NCBI GenBank assembly: GCA_028023455.1
Contig: JAQFVV010006238.1
Span: 1,681,478-1,745,477, forward strand
DNA length: 64,000 nucleotides
Reading direction: 5' to 3'
Source of the DNA: Epiperipatus broadwayi
Lineage: Eukaryota > Onychophora > Udeonychophora > Euonychophora > Peripatidae
Shown here: piece by piece, positions 47,270-58,461 of the stretch
Numbering within the stretch: the stretch's first letter is position 1
Layout of the letters: the number at the start of each line of letters is the position of its first letter
The notes under the pieces: generated by a model
Database searches by the model: none
Told to the model about the DNA's origin: nothing
The model's input: the letters and a program-made list of their open reading frames with translations, nothing else
Translations under genes and position numbers: made by a program

Positions 47270-49319
47270 ACTACTTCCTAAGCTAGCTAGAAATAATGCA
47301 CTAATAAATATTATATAATATGGAAAAATCAAATTTTATTGTCAGATATATATATTATTATAAATTGTAAGAGTGTCGACTGCTTGTGTAATTATTTTAT
47401 ATAATATATTTTTAATTTTATTTAAATCTTCATTGTTATTTTTCAATTTGTGTTTTATATATGTTGAAATTTATTTTATTTTTATGTTGAATTTTATTAT
47501 GTTAGATAATATGCATTGTAAATAGTTTCCCCTTTATTTGTACCTTATTATCATCAAGTGTTTTCTTTTCTATTTTTACAAGATGCAATTTTTAACAGAA
47601 TTAATCAACATCTGCCCCCCCCCCCCCCGAAACTCAAACTTTTCTTTACTCCAATTATTATCATTTATATTTTCCTCATTATGAACTCCATGATTTCTTT
47701 TTTTTTTTTGGCAACTTAAAAGTGAAGTCATTTTTTTCAGATTTAATCTACCTTGCTTTTGGATTTATATTTTTGAATTAAATTTATATGGTCAAACTTT
47801 TTATATTTTATTTCACTAGTGCCATCTATTGTACACTTAGAGTATTCTATATATATCAGATTGTAGTGCTTATTAATTTTATATCCATTTCTAAATCCTC
47901 AGCCTAGTTTTCGATTTATGGCCCGTCATCTTTGAGATAATGGACTTAATTCTAATGTACCTCAATCTTTTACACCAAACACATCTTCCTTCCAACACTT
48001 ACCATTAGCTTTTTTCCCTATCAATATATGTAACTATGGAAACAACTTGGCTTGAATTTAAGACATTGAACTGTTTTTTAATTTTAATCTGATATCTTGA
48101 AGATTTAAAAAAAAAGAATAAAACATTTTTGTACATTAGGTTTTAAAAAAATCTAAATTTAGATTCAAACATTTCACTGATGAAGGCTGTAAGTCAGAAA
48201 CTTGTCTAGAGATATGGATAAGGTATCACTGACTATGGATTTAAAAAGCATTATTATATCTAATGATTACTTAAACTTACAATGGATGGTAGCAATGAAA
48301 ATATTCCTGGAAAGGATTGTGTAAAATGGGCTATTGTGATTTTTTGGATTTTAAATTTATACAATTTAATTATGGGTTAAAGTTTTTTTCTTCTAAGTTT
48401 TGAACATGATGATTGATTATTTTATCATCATGCTTATCTTCATGTTTATTTTTTCTGAATATTTTTAATAATCACACTTCTAACTTGTTCAGATATTTCA
48501 ACCATATCAATGGTAGTAGGAGAAGGACTAATGGTTTTTTATTTTGTCTTACACTCTAACAACTTATCTCTGTACTCGCTTCTACCCATCACATTATTTA
48601 TTACTTATTCTTCATAACTGAAATTTTGAATATCAGCTTAAGCAGATGAATCGGATCATTACCTATGTAAAGCCCTCTTTTATTTATCTTCCAAAGAATT
48701 GGGCACTCTGTTTCTAGGTTTATTTAGCACTTCAAACTTTGTATTTGAATGAACCGTATCACTTGCATTTTTACCCTGTCTATGCACTGTTTGTGATCAT
48801 TATTTTAACAAGTGTGAGATCTTTTTATCAATGAGTGAATTAATCACTTCAGACGTAGATCCATTTTAATAATAGAAAAAAAAAATGAGTTCATTAATTT
48901 ATTTATTTTGAATTTGGATTTTTTTTTAGATAGTTTAATTAAATATCATAAAGAGGCCTATAGACATTCCAGTCAGTTTTTCCTTAAATTCCATTTCGGA
49001 ACAGAATATTTTTGAACTATAGAAATTTGGATTTTGAGAGCGATTATATTTGGTTTATGTTGGCTATCAGGAAAATGTTCCAATGTCAGTGAAGCAGCAG
49101 GTAATGAAACATTTTTTTTATTAAAACATAAATCAGGGGGTGGTTCTGTTCTTTGTCTTCCTGTACAGAATATTTTTTCTTTCCTATCATTGTAAATAAA
49201 TATTGTTTAAATATATTCATTCTAGCAATTGATAACCTGCTTGATATCCCCTATTTTTTATCCTCCAAAATGAAATTATATGTACAGAATTGAGGAATAT
49301 TTGTAAGAAAAGAAGAATA
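47270..49319. other. A+T-rich sequence, mostly unexplained
   Basis: It contains a C12-like run near 47616, a copy of a short dispersed repeat (CTATGGAAACAACTTGGCTT, near 48034) and the hammerhead-like motif at 48177. No gene is supported. Confidence 0.45.
48177..48206 (+). ncRNA. Hammerhead-like core with GUC site
   Basis: CTGATGA (48177-48183), a 4-bp stem II (GGCT/AGTC with one wobble, flanked by an A-A mismatch), GAAA (48197-48200), CTTG and TC. All core elements are present. Stem I pairs only at scattered positions with the flanks, so it is probably decayed. Confidence 0.45.
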
Positions 49320-49421
49320 GGATCATTTTATGTCAGGAGCCCCTCAGGACAAGCCAGAGTAATCAATGGAGGGCAGAAGGCTTATGCATAAAATCCCTAT
49401 CTAATGCCTACTCATTCAATA

Positions 49422-49463
49422 TCCCCAGACTCCTTTCTAGCTTGGGGCTTTCATCAGTGAGGA
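49422..49463 (-). ncRNA. Hammerhead ribozyme candidate (best in window)
   Basis: Minus strand, 5' to 3': TCCTCA (stem I), CTGATGA core (49457-49451), a 13-base stem II region with an AGC/GCT helix inside an A-A mismatch, GAAA (49437-49434), GGAG, TC (49429-49428; GUC-type site), then TGGGGA (stem I). TCCTCA/TGGGGA pairs over 6 bases with one wobble, and CAA/TTG pairs again beyond an internal loop. Related copies have CTAG, a palindrome, in the stem III position, as expected for hammerheads that act as dimers. Stem II is short and the A-A mismatch next to the core is unusual, so activity is uncertain. Confidence 0.6.
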
Positions 49464-50038
49464 GCCTTGGACCTGAGAGAACTGCATCTAGATTTTAGGA
49501 TCTAATGCAACCCTTCAGCAGCCACCTTTTATCTCTACTTAAATACAAAACTATGAATCTGGAAAATATAATATTTTCAATCCAATTTAACTTAGATAGT
49601 CATATAGGTCTGAACTCAAACTAGTACCCATACATTTTGGTGTTTTTGGTTCTTTAATAACTATAGCCACCACTATCCTATTAGGCAGGATTCACATTAA
49701 ACCACCAAGCATTACATCATCACAATTTCTTATGCTTGCTCAAGCTGTTAAAACAAGTAAAACTCTCTATATAGTAGTGTGTTGTTTAGTGGTTTAATAC
49801 TAATCCTGCCTAATAGGATAGTGGTTGCTATGGTTATTAAAGAACCAAAGACACCAAAATGTATGGCTATTGAAGTGAGTTTAGACCTATACGATTATAT
49901 AAGCTAATGAGCTTGGATTGATAATATTATGTTTTCAATTTTAGAATCATAGTTTTGTAGTTAAGTAGAGATAAAAGGTGGTTGCTGGAGGGTTGCATTA
50001 AATCCTAAGATCTGGATGCAGGCCTCTCAGATCCAAGG

Positions 50039-50080
50039 CTACTCATTGATGAATGCCACAAGCTAGAACTAGTCTGGGAA
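50039..50080 (+). ncRNA. Hammerhead-like motif, right arm copy
   Basis: The mirrored counterpart of 49422-49463: CTACTCA, TTGATGA (first core base changed), a shortened GAA, CTAGTC and TGGGAA. Two core changes suggest it is inactive. Confidence 0.45.
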
Positions 50081-50244
50081 TATTAGATGAGTAGGCACTA
50101 GATAGAGCATTTATGTACAAGCCTTCTGGAATCCATTGATTACTCTGGCTTTCACTGGTTGACACTGCTATAAAGAGAGTTTTGCCTATTTCAACAGCTT
50201 GAGCAAGCATAAGAAATGGTAATTGGGTGATGTTTATGACAGGA

Positions 50245-52379
50245 TGTTTGTAAATATTGCATACATAAAAATTATGAGATAGGTGGATGACAGTCATCCG
50301 GTGCTCCATCCTGCAAGTAGTGTATGATAATATATGTAACAAATTGTCTCTGCAAGCAAATCAGACTTCATCATGGAAACCAGATTTTATTCTTATGAAC
50401 TCCTGGTTAAAGACAGCAAATTATGTAAACAGATCATTAATATATGACAAATGCATTACTTGAAGCAACAATTATGAATTTGTTAATGGTCGTACTGTAG
50501 AATAAATTGATATTTTCTAATGATGATGAAGGTTTAAATGTCCAAGTGATGAATTGCAGTTTTGGAATCCATTTTCTTTTTGTCTACCTGGATAATATTT
50601 TATAATACTTTTTGAAAATGATCTTGATCTTTATGGAAATGTGTTTATTACATTTTTTACTAATTGTAATTTAATTACTTACTACATCACTTTTTTTTTT
50701 TACATTTTATTTTTTCTCATAGCCTTTTCACATTTTTCATCATTTTTTTTTATTTTTAGTCGATATTTTTCTTTTAAAATTGGCATCAGGCTATTAACCC
50801 ATTAATGTTCCAAGTTTTGAAAAAATTAATACCTCCAAGTTTACTTTTAAGCTTTTTTTGTTAAGATTGTTGTAAAATTCTTCCTATTCAACCTATTTTC
50901 AAAGTCTATTCCTTCATACTACTCTGTGTTTTTATAGTTTTTTTAGTATTATGGAAGAAGAAATATCTCCCAACTTTTTCCATAATATCTAGTAGCTGAT
51001 AGAAAATCTATTGATTTGATGATAAATGACTTTACCTTTTAAACAGTTGCTAGATTGATGAATATTTATTTACTCTGTATTTTTTTTTTTTTAAATTCAT
51101 AAGCACAAGAATTTTAAGTAACTATTAAATGGCTTTAGGATTTTCAAGCGATTTTTTTTTCTTTTTCAGACCAATATTTTTATGAGGAGTATCTTTTAAT
51201 TTTATAAAATAGTTGTCTTGCGGGGATTCTTTTCAAATTAGTTGGGTAACTATCAATTTTTCTTCTATAGCCAAAAACATCTTCATATTACTGATAACAT
51301 TTTAGAATTAAACTTTCAAGTATCTGTGTTCTACCCTTGATTTATACAGTCAGAATATTTTTGTCTAATTTAGTTTTATCTCTAATACATTTAAAATTAT
51401 TATTTTAAATGAAATTCGAGTTCGTAATTCTCCAAAAGTTATCCAAACTGAATTTGATTTTCATGATTTTTATTGATTTTAATTTATTTTTTTAATTGCA
51501 AAATTCTCATAAATCTCTATTTTTTTTTTAAATGCATACTGTTATAAAGTCGTTGATCTTATGAACTTAATTCCCAGTTCTGGCTCCTAAAAATAATCTC
51601 TATTCTGCTCATTTTTTCCCAGCACTTTTTCAATGTTTCTTCCAACATTTAGCAATAATTTTCAATTATTTTATGTTAATCAATCTTTTTGATTATAAGA
51701 CGCTTCATTTTTTCTTCTTCTTAGCAATCTCTAATATGTGAGAAAAAAACCAAAATTAATTGATTGCCAAACTATTTAATATTATTTTAATAAATTTTAA
51801 TAGTTTAATAATATGTAAATGAATTCTAAGATGTATAGTTAACTTTTAAGACCATATTGGTATTTATTAACACTGTTGCAACTCTCAGAATTGTTAATGT
51901 TTTTTTCAAATTCTGTATACAAATAATTATCACTTTTAAACAGATTTTTAAAACATAGCATCTGCTTACAAAGATTGTTTTTATTCCCGTGAAAATTTCC
52001 ATTTAAAAAATAATTATTATTGTCTTTTAAAATTATAAGCTATTCTTTTTTTTAATGTGTGAATTCTGGAGAATTAATACCACGTTATTAATAAATTCTT
52101 TGCTTTTGCTAATGACTTGAATGCTAATGTATTTTTATTTAATCTCACGTAATGAATGTTAGCCACACTATTGTTTGTGTGAGGTTACAATACAAATGAA
52201 AATATAACTTTATTATCCCGTTGCCACCCCTTAAAATATATTTTAAACCCACTAAATCATTGATTAATAAAGAAATATATAGTTTTAATAAGTATTAGAA
52301 AGATCGTATTTTGAATTCATTTTTGTTAGTACATCTTCTGATTTGAAATAGTGAATTTACATTGTGACTTCATATGCAT
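50245..52379. other. A+T-rich sequence, nothing recognised
   Basis: Long T-rich tracts, no supported gene. The target duplication of the following LTR element is at 52380-52383. Confidence 0.5.
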
Positions 52380-52383
52380 ATAC

Positions 52384-55300
52384 TGTAACAGTCAGAATCG
52401 TCTATCTTGCTAACACACTGCAGAATTCAAACCCCAGACACGAAACTGAACATTCTAGGAGGGGTTGCCTTCTAGATATACGAAGTTCGAATCTAAAGTC
52501 CAAATTTCACAGCGCCATCTACATGATAACACATCTGATGCCACTACTAGTATAATCTTTGACCGGTGCCTGGTGGTCAGGGAGAAACAAAATANNNNNN
52601 NNNNNNNNNNNNNNNNNNNNNNNNNNNNNNNNNNNNNNNNNNNNNNNNNNNNNNNNNNNNNNNNNNNNNNNNNNNNNNNNNNNNNNNNNNNNNNNNNNNN
52701 NNNNNNNNNNNNNNNNNNNNNNNNNNNNNNNNNNNNNNNNNNNNNNNNNNNNNNNNNNNNNNNNNNNNNNNNNNNNNNNNNNNNNNNNNNNNNNNNNNNN
52801 NNNNNNNNNNNNNNNNNNNNNNNNNNNNNNNNNNNNNNNNNNNNNNNNNNNNNNNNNNNNNNNNNNNNNNNNNNNNNNNNNNNNNNNNNNNNNNNNNNNN
52901 NNNNNNNNNNNNNNNNNNNNNNNNNNNNNNNNNNNNNNNNNNNNNNNNNNNNNNNNNNNNNNNNNNNNNNNNNNNNNNNNNNNNNNNNNNNNNNNNNNNN
53001 NNNNNNNNNNNNNNNNNNNNNNNNNNNNNNNNNNNNNNNNNNNNNNNNNNNNNNNNNNNNNNNNNNNNNNNNNNNNNNNNNNNNNNNNNNNNNNCTATAC
53101 TAAAAGAAGCTTGGGTGGCTAATTAACGTCTATGGATTTACAAAAGAAATGCAGAAAATATATATATATAGACCGAGATAGTGATAGGAATCAATAAAAT
53201 AAGAGATCAAATTTAGTTTTAAATAATTTCACAAAATTTATTTATATAAAATATATATATAACGCCACTGTCTGCTTATATGAGACAGGGACGCATATTA
53301 AATAATTGTTGGCATTATATTCCAATAAATGACAAAAAGGTTTTAAAGCAAAGTGATATATTCTATTCCTCGGGCTAATAGCATTACGATAATGTGCTTG
53401 ATGAGATAGGAACATGTGTGAGGTGCTTTGAGCAATTATACAAGTTTAAGAAAATATTTGAAAATTAAGTGTTATAAAATATTTATTGATTTCGAGAATA
53501 GCATGGACAAAAGCTTACTAAGCAACAAAGTGGGAATGTGATCAAAGCATTTATTTGAGAATAATAATAAGAAAGTTACATTGGGAGGTCAGTATTGCTG
53601 ATAATGAATTTATTAAAGTTGGAGGGTGTGACACGTTTAAGTCACGGATGCTTTGTAAAATAAATATAAAATAAAACAATAATGGAATATTTGGAATGAT
53701 TACGGAGGGCATCTCACTGCTAACCCGTAGGAAAGTATTTTATGAACAGCCGAAACTTAGCGACTGGGTGACGATTGTGTTTAATTCCCAGGTGTGTCAT
53801 TTGTGGACACACTCTGCCTGGAAACTGCAAGAAGTGAAGAGAACGGCCTTGGCCGTGTAAAGAATCCTTGGAAAATTAAAACAAAGTGGTCTCAACAACC
53901 AATTCATTTACCAGCAATACGAGACTAGTGTATATAAAACATACTGAATGGGTTTTACTTGGATTAAGAGAAATGCCCAATCAAATTCCCAGAAATTCAT
54001 TTAAAAGGGTCCGCACATTCTCGACGTCAATGATGAACTTTGTAATTAAAGTAGAACACGGTAATTAAAATAGGAAAATGCATGCTTGCGGGTTTGAAAA
54101 GTAAGTATAGATTTATATAGGCAATCATGCATTAGGGGACACATTTAATCATTGACCTCGCACATACTCTCATATTAGATTAAAATCAATAACATGTAGA
54201 TTTTAAACTATGTGATTATATTATATATTAAAGAAAAGAATCGCCCTCGAACGAGTGATTTGCAAGATAATAAAATTGGAAATTATTTAGAAATTTAAAA
54301 TATGCCTTCATAGTGGCATCTTATTTTCAACAAAAGGAATAATTCACTCGGTCAAAGATGATTCTGACACATTATCATAATAAAATAACAGAAAGCTTAA
54401 TCAATAGAAAATATTAACCCAAGGATAGAGAGCAAAATGTTGAGTATATTTAAACACGTTAAAGAAATACATAATGAAGTTATGTGAAATATCAGAAAAA
54501 CAATTTAAAATAGCTATAGCATGTTAGTTATCACAAGAGCTCTTGGGTTAATTTAGGGTTACCTCTGGAGAAGCATTTTTAGGTAGATTGATGGTCGGCA
54601 GGTTTTTATATAATTTAACAGCAAAATCTGGAAATGTTCATATTTTTGGCAGCAGCAGCAGTTCCGGGGTTCCTTGTGTGATAACTTCCGATGGTCTATG
54701 GCAGCATATGGCCATTCCAGAGAGAAATAGCCTTCTTGCACTCTACTCCGTCATGTCAAGATTTACAAATTACTACAATAATTTTGGTTAGAAACATTAG
54801 ACCTCAGAATGATTTCTCTTAGAAACATTAGAATGGAGAACAAAAGAAAACCCTCCTTTTTATAGTAGAATTTAACAATAGAACTGCCCTGGAGCATTAC
54901 AAAAATATATCGGACTTATCAGCTGTAATTAAATCTATCCGAATGTCTAAAGGAATTCAACAAAATTTTAATTAATTTCTTTTGTTAATTTCCCTGTCGA
55001 CATTCGAATTACAAACTAGATTTAATTAAAAATTACTTTTACTAATTAAAGAAAACCTTAAGTGGACATCTGCTGTTTTTAGATAAACTTATATAACATT
55101 AACTAATTAAACTATTGTCCCTCATTTATTTTAACAGAAATATTTGGAATGACTTTTATTAAATTAAACGAAAATTATTTTACTTTTAAATTGCAATATT
55201 TGAATCTATTTACTAAACGAATATTTACTAAATGAATTTTATTTTAAATCAAAATATATTACGATGGTAATATATATTTGTAAATAGATTCAAACAAAAT

Positions 55301-55619
55301 AACTTTAACAATTTATAATTTTGATATGTTTTAAAATGCATATCATAGTGTGTGCGCAATTACGACTTATATAACCTACTTTTTAATAAATCAAAATTAT
55401 GTGAACATATACATAATCTATAATCTTTTATTTATTTGGGAATGAGTTATATATATAATATGAGCATTGTACTCGTGGTTTAAAATTAGGCAGGATTTTC
55501 GGTATATAAGCGTATTGCAGACACACTACGATAGATTGGGGTTCAAACTAAGGTATGAGGGTAGGAAATAGGTGAGAAAAGGTGAAACGAAGATCTGCAA
55601 AGCAGACCTTACTGTTTCA
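52384..55619 (-). repeat. LTR (3' LTR in element orientation)
   Basis: 2736 known bases plus a 500-N gap. It is aligned throughout with 58462-61200, with only a few substitutions in most 60-base stretches and single-base indels. Contains no recognised gene. The open frame at 54588-54791 recurs in the other LTR but has no motif. Confidence 0.93.
52595..53094. other. Assembly gap of exactly 500 N
   Basis: The gap interrupts the LTR after GGGAGAAACAAAA-TA and resumes at CTATACTAAAAGAAGC. In the other LTR (58657-58690) these flanks are separated by only four bases (GACT). The true gap is probably a few bases, unless an insertion specific to this LTR is hidden. Confidence 0.95.
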
Positions 55620-55629
55620 CATTCCCTTA
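55620..55629 (-). promoter_or_regulatory. Candidate polypurine tract
   Basis: TAAGGGAATG on the minus strand directly precedes the downstream LTR start (TGAAACAG). The position and purine content suit a primer for plus-strand DNA synthesis. Confidence 0.55.
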
Positions 55630-55942
55630 GTGACGGAACAAAAAAAATTGTTAAAAAAAAGATCTTACAACAGGTGTCCACCTATGAAGCCTGCATAAAA
55701 AAAAATTTACAAGATAACCCATAATGTACAGGATATAAATATAATGAAGAAACGAAACTGAATTATATACCCGGATCATATTAATAAATCTACCATCTAG
55801 TGAACATTTTCTATTATCTCCCCCCTTCAACAAAATTTTATTTAACAAATCTAATAGTTTAACATTGTTTATATCCGATCTCCTTTCTCATTTATCCTGT
55901 GACGTGTCCATTTTTTTTTTTTTTTTTTTTAAAAAAAAACTA

Positions 55943-56800
55943 CTATAATCCTGGGTCTGGTGGGTAATAACTGCTTTTATAATTTGATGACTGCAGTCTC
56001 GGATTATCAGGTCTCTTTACCTTGTCTGGCGGTTCTTTGGCCCAGGGACTGAAATCCAGAGTGGTTAAGAATTCGGCCATTTCCTCCACCTCTTTGATTC
56101 TGCTGCCCGCCATCAGCTGTTGTATCAGTAGCGGCATATTCTGTTGAACGGTACGTATAATATGAGTATCAGAAAATGCAAACGTGCTAAGTGATCGAAG
56201 GCGATTGACCTGGCGAATGAAAAATTGTGTGTGTGTTTCCTTGATCACTCCGTACTTCTCCTGGCAAATGGTATTTAGAATTCCGCTCTGCCGATCCTCA
56301 CTCCAATAATATCTTAGTAACAGGCTACCATAATTCGCAAAGTTGTTTGGTTTTTTCGCCAACATGCCCCACCAATCTTTTGCATAGCCATATAAATGAT
56401 GGCTAGCGATAGCAGTCTGTTCATGCGGATCCATTTTATAAAATTGAAAGAAATCCCGCAGGCTATCCAGGTGTGGGTGGGGGTTTTCTCCTATTTCTCC
56501 TCGAAATATTTTAACAGTTAATATCTTAGCAAGTTGGGTTTGAACCCCAAAGTCTGGAATTAAGGTCCTGTGGATTGTATCTATCCCACTACTATGTGCT
56601 TGAGGAGGTGGTAGATCATCGTTAGAGGTCTGACATCTTTGGTTTAGGTCCACTGCCTCGTTGATACTGTTTGTATCGTCAGGTTCTGTTTTCGCTATCA
56701 GGACTTCATTGTCCAGGTATTGTATTAATTTTGGCTCAGTTTGATCTCGGCATTCGCTCATTTTTTTCGATTTCCTGAGCAGTATTCTTCCAGTTTCCAT
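55943..56800 (-). CDS. Gag-like capsid protein, main frame
   Basis: A 285-residue frame. Residues about 95-215 hold the retrotransposon Gag signature: FRGEIGENPHPHLDSLRDFF, then YGYAKDWWGM and LLLRYYWSEDRQ...IRQVNRLR, as in Ty3/gypsy-type capsid domains that assemble the particle. No CCHC zinc knuckle follows. The C-terminus is proline-rich (YYPPDPGL). The ATG at 56800 overlaps the preceding frame by 43 bases and lies in the -1 phase. The likely real N-terminus is that upstream frame, joined by frameshifting or broken by an indel. Downstream only 320 bases remain before the LTR, so no pol can be present. Confidence 0.75.
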   Translation of the reverse strand: METGRILLRKSKKMSECRDQTEPKLIQYLDNEVLIAKTEPDDTNSINEAVDLNQRCQTSNDDLPPPQAHSSGIDTIHRTLIPDFGVQTQLAKILTVKIFRGEIGENPHPHLDSLRDFFQFYKMDPHEQTAIASHHLYGYAKDWWGMLAKKPNNFANYGSLLLRYYWSEDRQSGILNTICQEKYGVIKETHTQFFIRQVNRLRSLSTFAFSDTHIIRTVQQNMPLLIQQLMAGSRIKEVEEMAEFLTTLDFSPWAKEPPDKVKRPDNPRLQSSNYKSSYYPPDPGL

Positions 56801-57066
56801 TGGAGAGCCCTATGTCCCTCTCTCACTTGTGCCAATTCATCGAGGAGCATCCTGGTAAACATTTTATACTCCGTCTCTTTTCTTTGGGCTTCCTCTTCCT
56901 GCTTTCTTGCCCTCTCTTCGCTTCTCTTATATAATTCCACCAGATAATCCAGATTGGAATCTTCCTTGCTCATTTGCTGGACAGGTCTCATACTTATTGG
57001 AGGAGATTCAAGAAATCCGGATGGGTCCGGTTCTTGATCATCGTGGTTGTTGTCCATATTATCCAT
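56758..57066 (-). CDS. Gag N-terminal coiled-coil frame
   Basis: A 102-residue frame beginning at an ATG with an acidic N-terminus (NNHDDQEPDPSG) followed by a long charged helix (YKRSEERARKQEEEAQRKE), very likely a coiled coil for Gag multimerisation. It ends at TGA (56760-56758) straight after an A7 run. The capsid frame (55943-56800) overlaps in the -1 phase, so these are two halves of one protein in the ancestral or expressed form. Confidence 0.7.
   Translation of the reverse strand: MDNMDNNHDDQEPDPSGFLESPPISMRPVQQMSKEDSNLDYLVELYKRSEERARKQEEEAQRKETEYKMFTRMLLDELAQVREGHRALQWKLEEYCSGNRKK
56761..56767 (-). promoter_or_regulatory. A AAA AAA slippery heptamer before stop codon
   Basis: In the upstream frame the codons are CGA AAA AAA TGA. 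The heptamer fits X XXY YYZ exactly, and a -1 slip enters the capsid frame at the next codon. This could be programmed frameshifting. A homopolymer length mutation or sequencing error in A7 would look the same and is the simpler reading. Confidence 0.4.
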
Positions 57067-58461
57067 GGCCTTGGATGATTATCGTGATGATCGATGATGA
57101 TGATTTTTTTTTTTATTTTATTGCTAACTATTTAATATATCCTAAAAAAAAAATTTTTTAATGAATAGGTGTACTTTTAAAACACAATGTATAGCACTGA
57201 TAAAGAAAACTTTTAAACTGTTTTACAGTTGAACTTACTAAAACTAATACAGTAAAAAAATACTATTATTATATTTTCCTTGTTTGACTCTCTGCGATGA
57301 TTATTAAGTTTGATTTCAAAATTTTATTAATGGCTAATAGGCTATCTCCCTCTTGGTTCTGTTGGCCTAATTACTGCTTTTATGTTTATCACTAAAAACC
57401 CCAACTACTACCCTTTTACTACTGCAAAAATTTCTTGTTTAAATCTGCTGCCAACATACATATATTCTACTGCCCGTACATAAAAAAAATCTCTTAAATT
57501 CTATCTGTCAAAATATTTCGCTAACATATATATTTTTAAACTCAAGCAATTTTTATTTATATATGTTAACATTCGCTAGATCTGGGTATACTTATTTCGT
57601 TCCTTCTTATTTAAGATTAGCATACATATATTTTTATTTACATAATTATTGATCCGATTCACGTCTCATTATTTGGTCTAAGAAAAATTTACACATGTTG
57701 AAAAAAACAAATTACATATAAAAGAATTTAGCCTGGTGACAAAATTTATTTTAGAAGTAACTCCGTTTAATGAAATTACCCTTGGGCACCATGTCACCAG
57801 TTAAAAGGATCCATAGACTGTTAGCTTCCCAAAATGAATTTTAATAACTATTCCATTTAACTACGGGCACTCGTTAAAACATTCACATTTTTTTATTGAT
57901 TACAACATTTTATTTATTATTGAATTTTTTGAATTCCATACGATAGCCTATTACATATCTAGGTCATTACCGTACAAAATTATTATTATGCTATCTTGCG
58001 CGTTGAGCCGATAAAACTTTATTTTGATAGAAAAATACAATATTTGAAATATTCATAGATTGTCACAATATTCACTTGGGACAATATTTAAGTAATTCAC
58101 GCCATGCGTATATAGCATGACTTAAGTGAAACAATAAATACAGATAAATACAGATGGCTCGTATCGCACTATAGCAAGTTTGGACAAGTTCTGATTATAC
58201 AGTATAAGTAATTGAATGCCCGAGTCAAACAAAATATATGAAATATACACGCAAATAAACAATATAGATAATATAGAGTTTGAAAAATATTATATATATC
58301 AAAAATATAAAGGATTTGAGTGATTAAATACGAAACAAAATGCTAAAATTAAGCTACAGGGATGTGGGTGTTTAAATAATTAAGATCTACAGGGATGTGG
58401 GTGTTTAAATAATCGAGGCTCCACATTTGGGCAAGCCATGGACCCGGAAAAAAAAATACTA
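57067..58461 (-). other. Leader region of the LTR element
   Basis: 1.4 kb without coding motifs between the upstream LTR and gag. The bases next to the LTR (minus strand TAGTATTTTTTTTTCC) do not start with TGG, so no ordinary primer binding site is visible there. A more familiar-looking ACATGGTGCCCAAGG occurs deep in the leader (about 57780-57795), as if it were the end of another LTR plus a PBS, suggesting recombination between elements. A 33-base tandem duplication lies at 58354-58413. Confidence 0.5.
58354..58413. repeat. 33-bp tandem duplication in the leader
   Basis: CTACAGGGATGTGGGTGTTT then AAATAAT occurs at 58354 and again at 58387. Confidence 0.95.

Larger units (their letters stand above)
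49320..50240. mobile_element. Palindromic repeat, hammerhead in each arm (family A)
   Basis: Arms of about 370-400 bases (49336-49706 and about 49788-50150) are inverted copies: CCAGAGTAATCAATGGA... on the left mirrors TCCATTGATTACTCTGG on the right, through to TTAAACCAC / GTGGTTTAA at the centre. The loop carries AATTTCTTATGCTTGCTCAA, which reappears inverted at the far right (50200-50220), so one arm's outer part is represented in the loop. Each arm has a hammerhead core in outward-to-centre mirrored positions. Single-arm relatives occur at 14461 and 32191. No protein is encoded. I infer a non-autonomous, ribozyme-bearing retroelement (retrozyme-like). Confidence 0.65.

Noticed and set aside
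52465-53126. Three long plus-strand reading frames across the N gap
   Set aside because: They are open only because N cannot encode a stop. The paired LTR shows there is no such sequence.
54588-54791. 67-codon frame present in both LTRs (also 60168-60371)
   Set aside because: It is duplicated simply because the LTRs are. There is no motif, and it lies on the strand opposite to the element's transcription.
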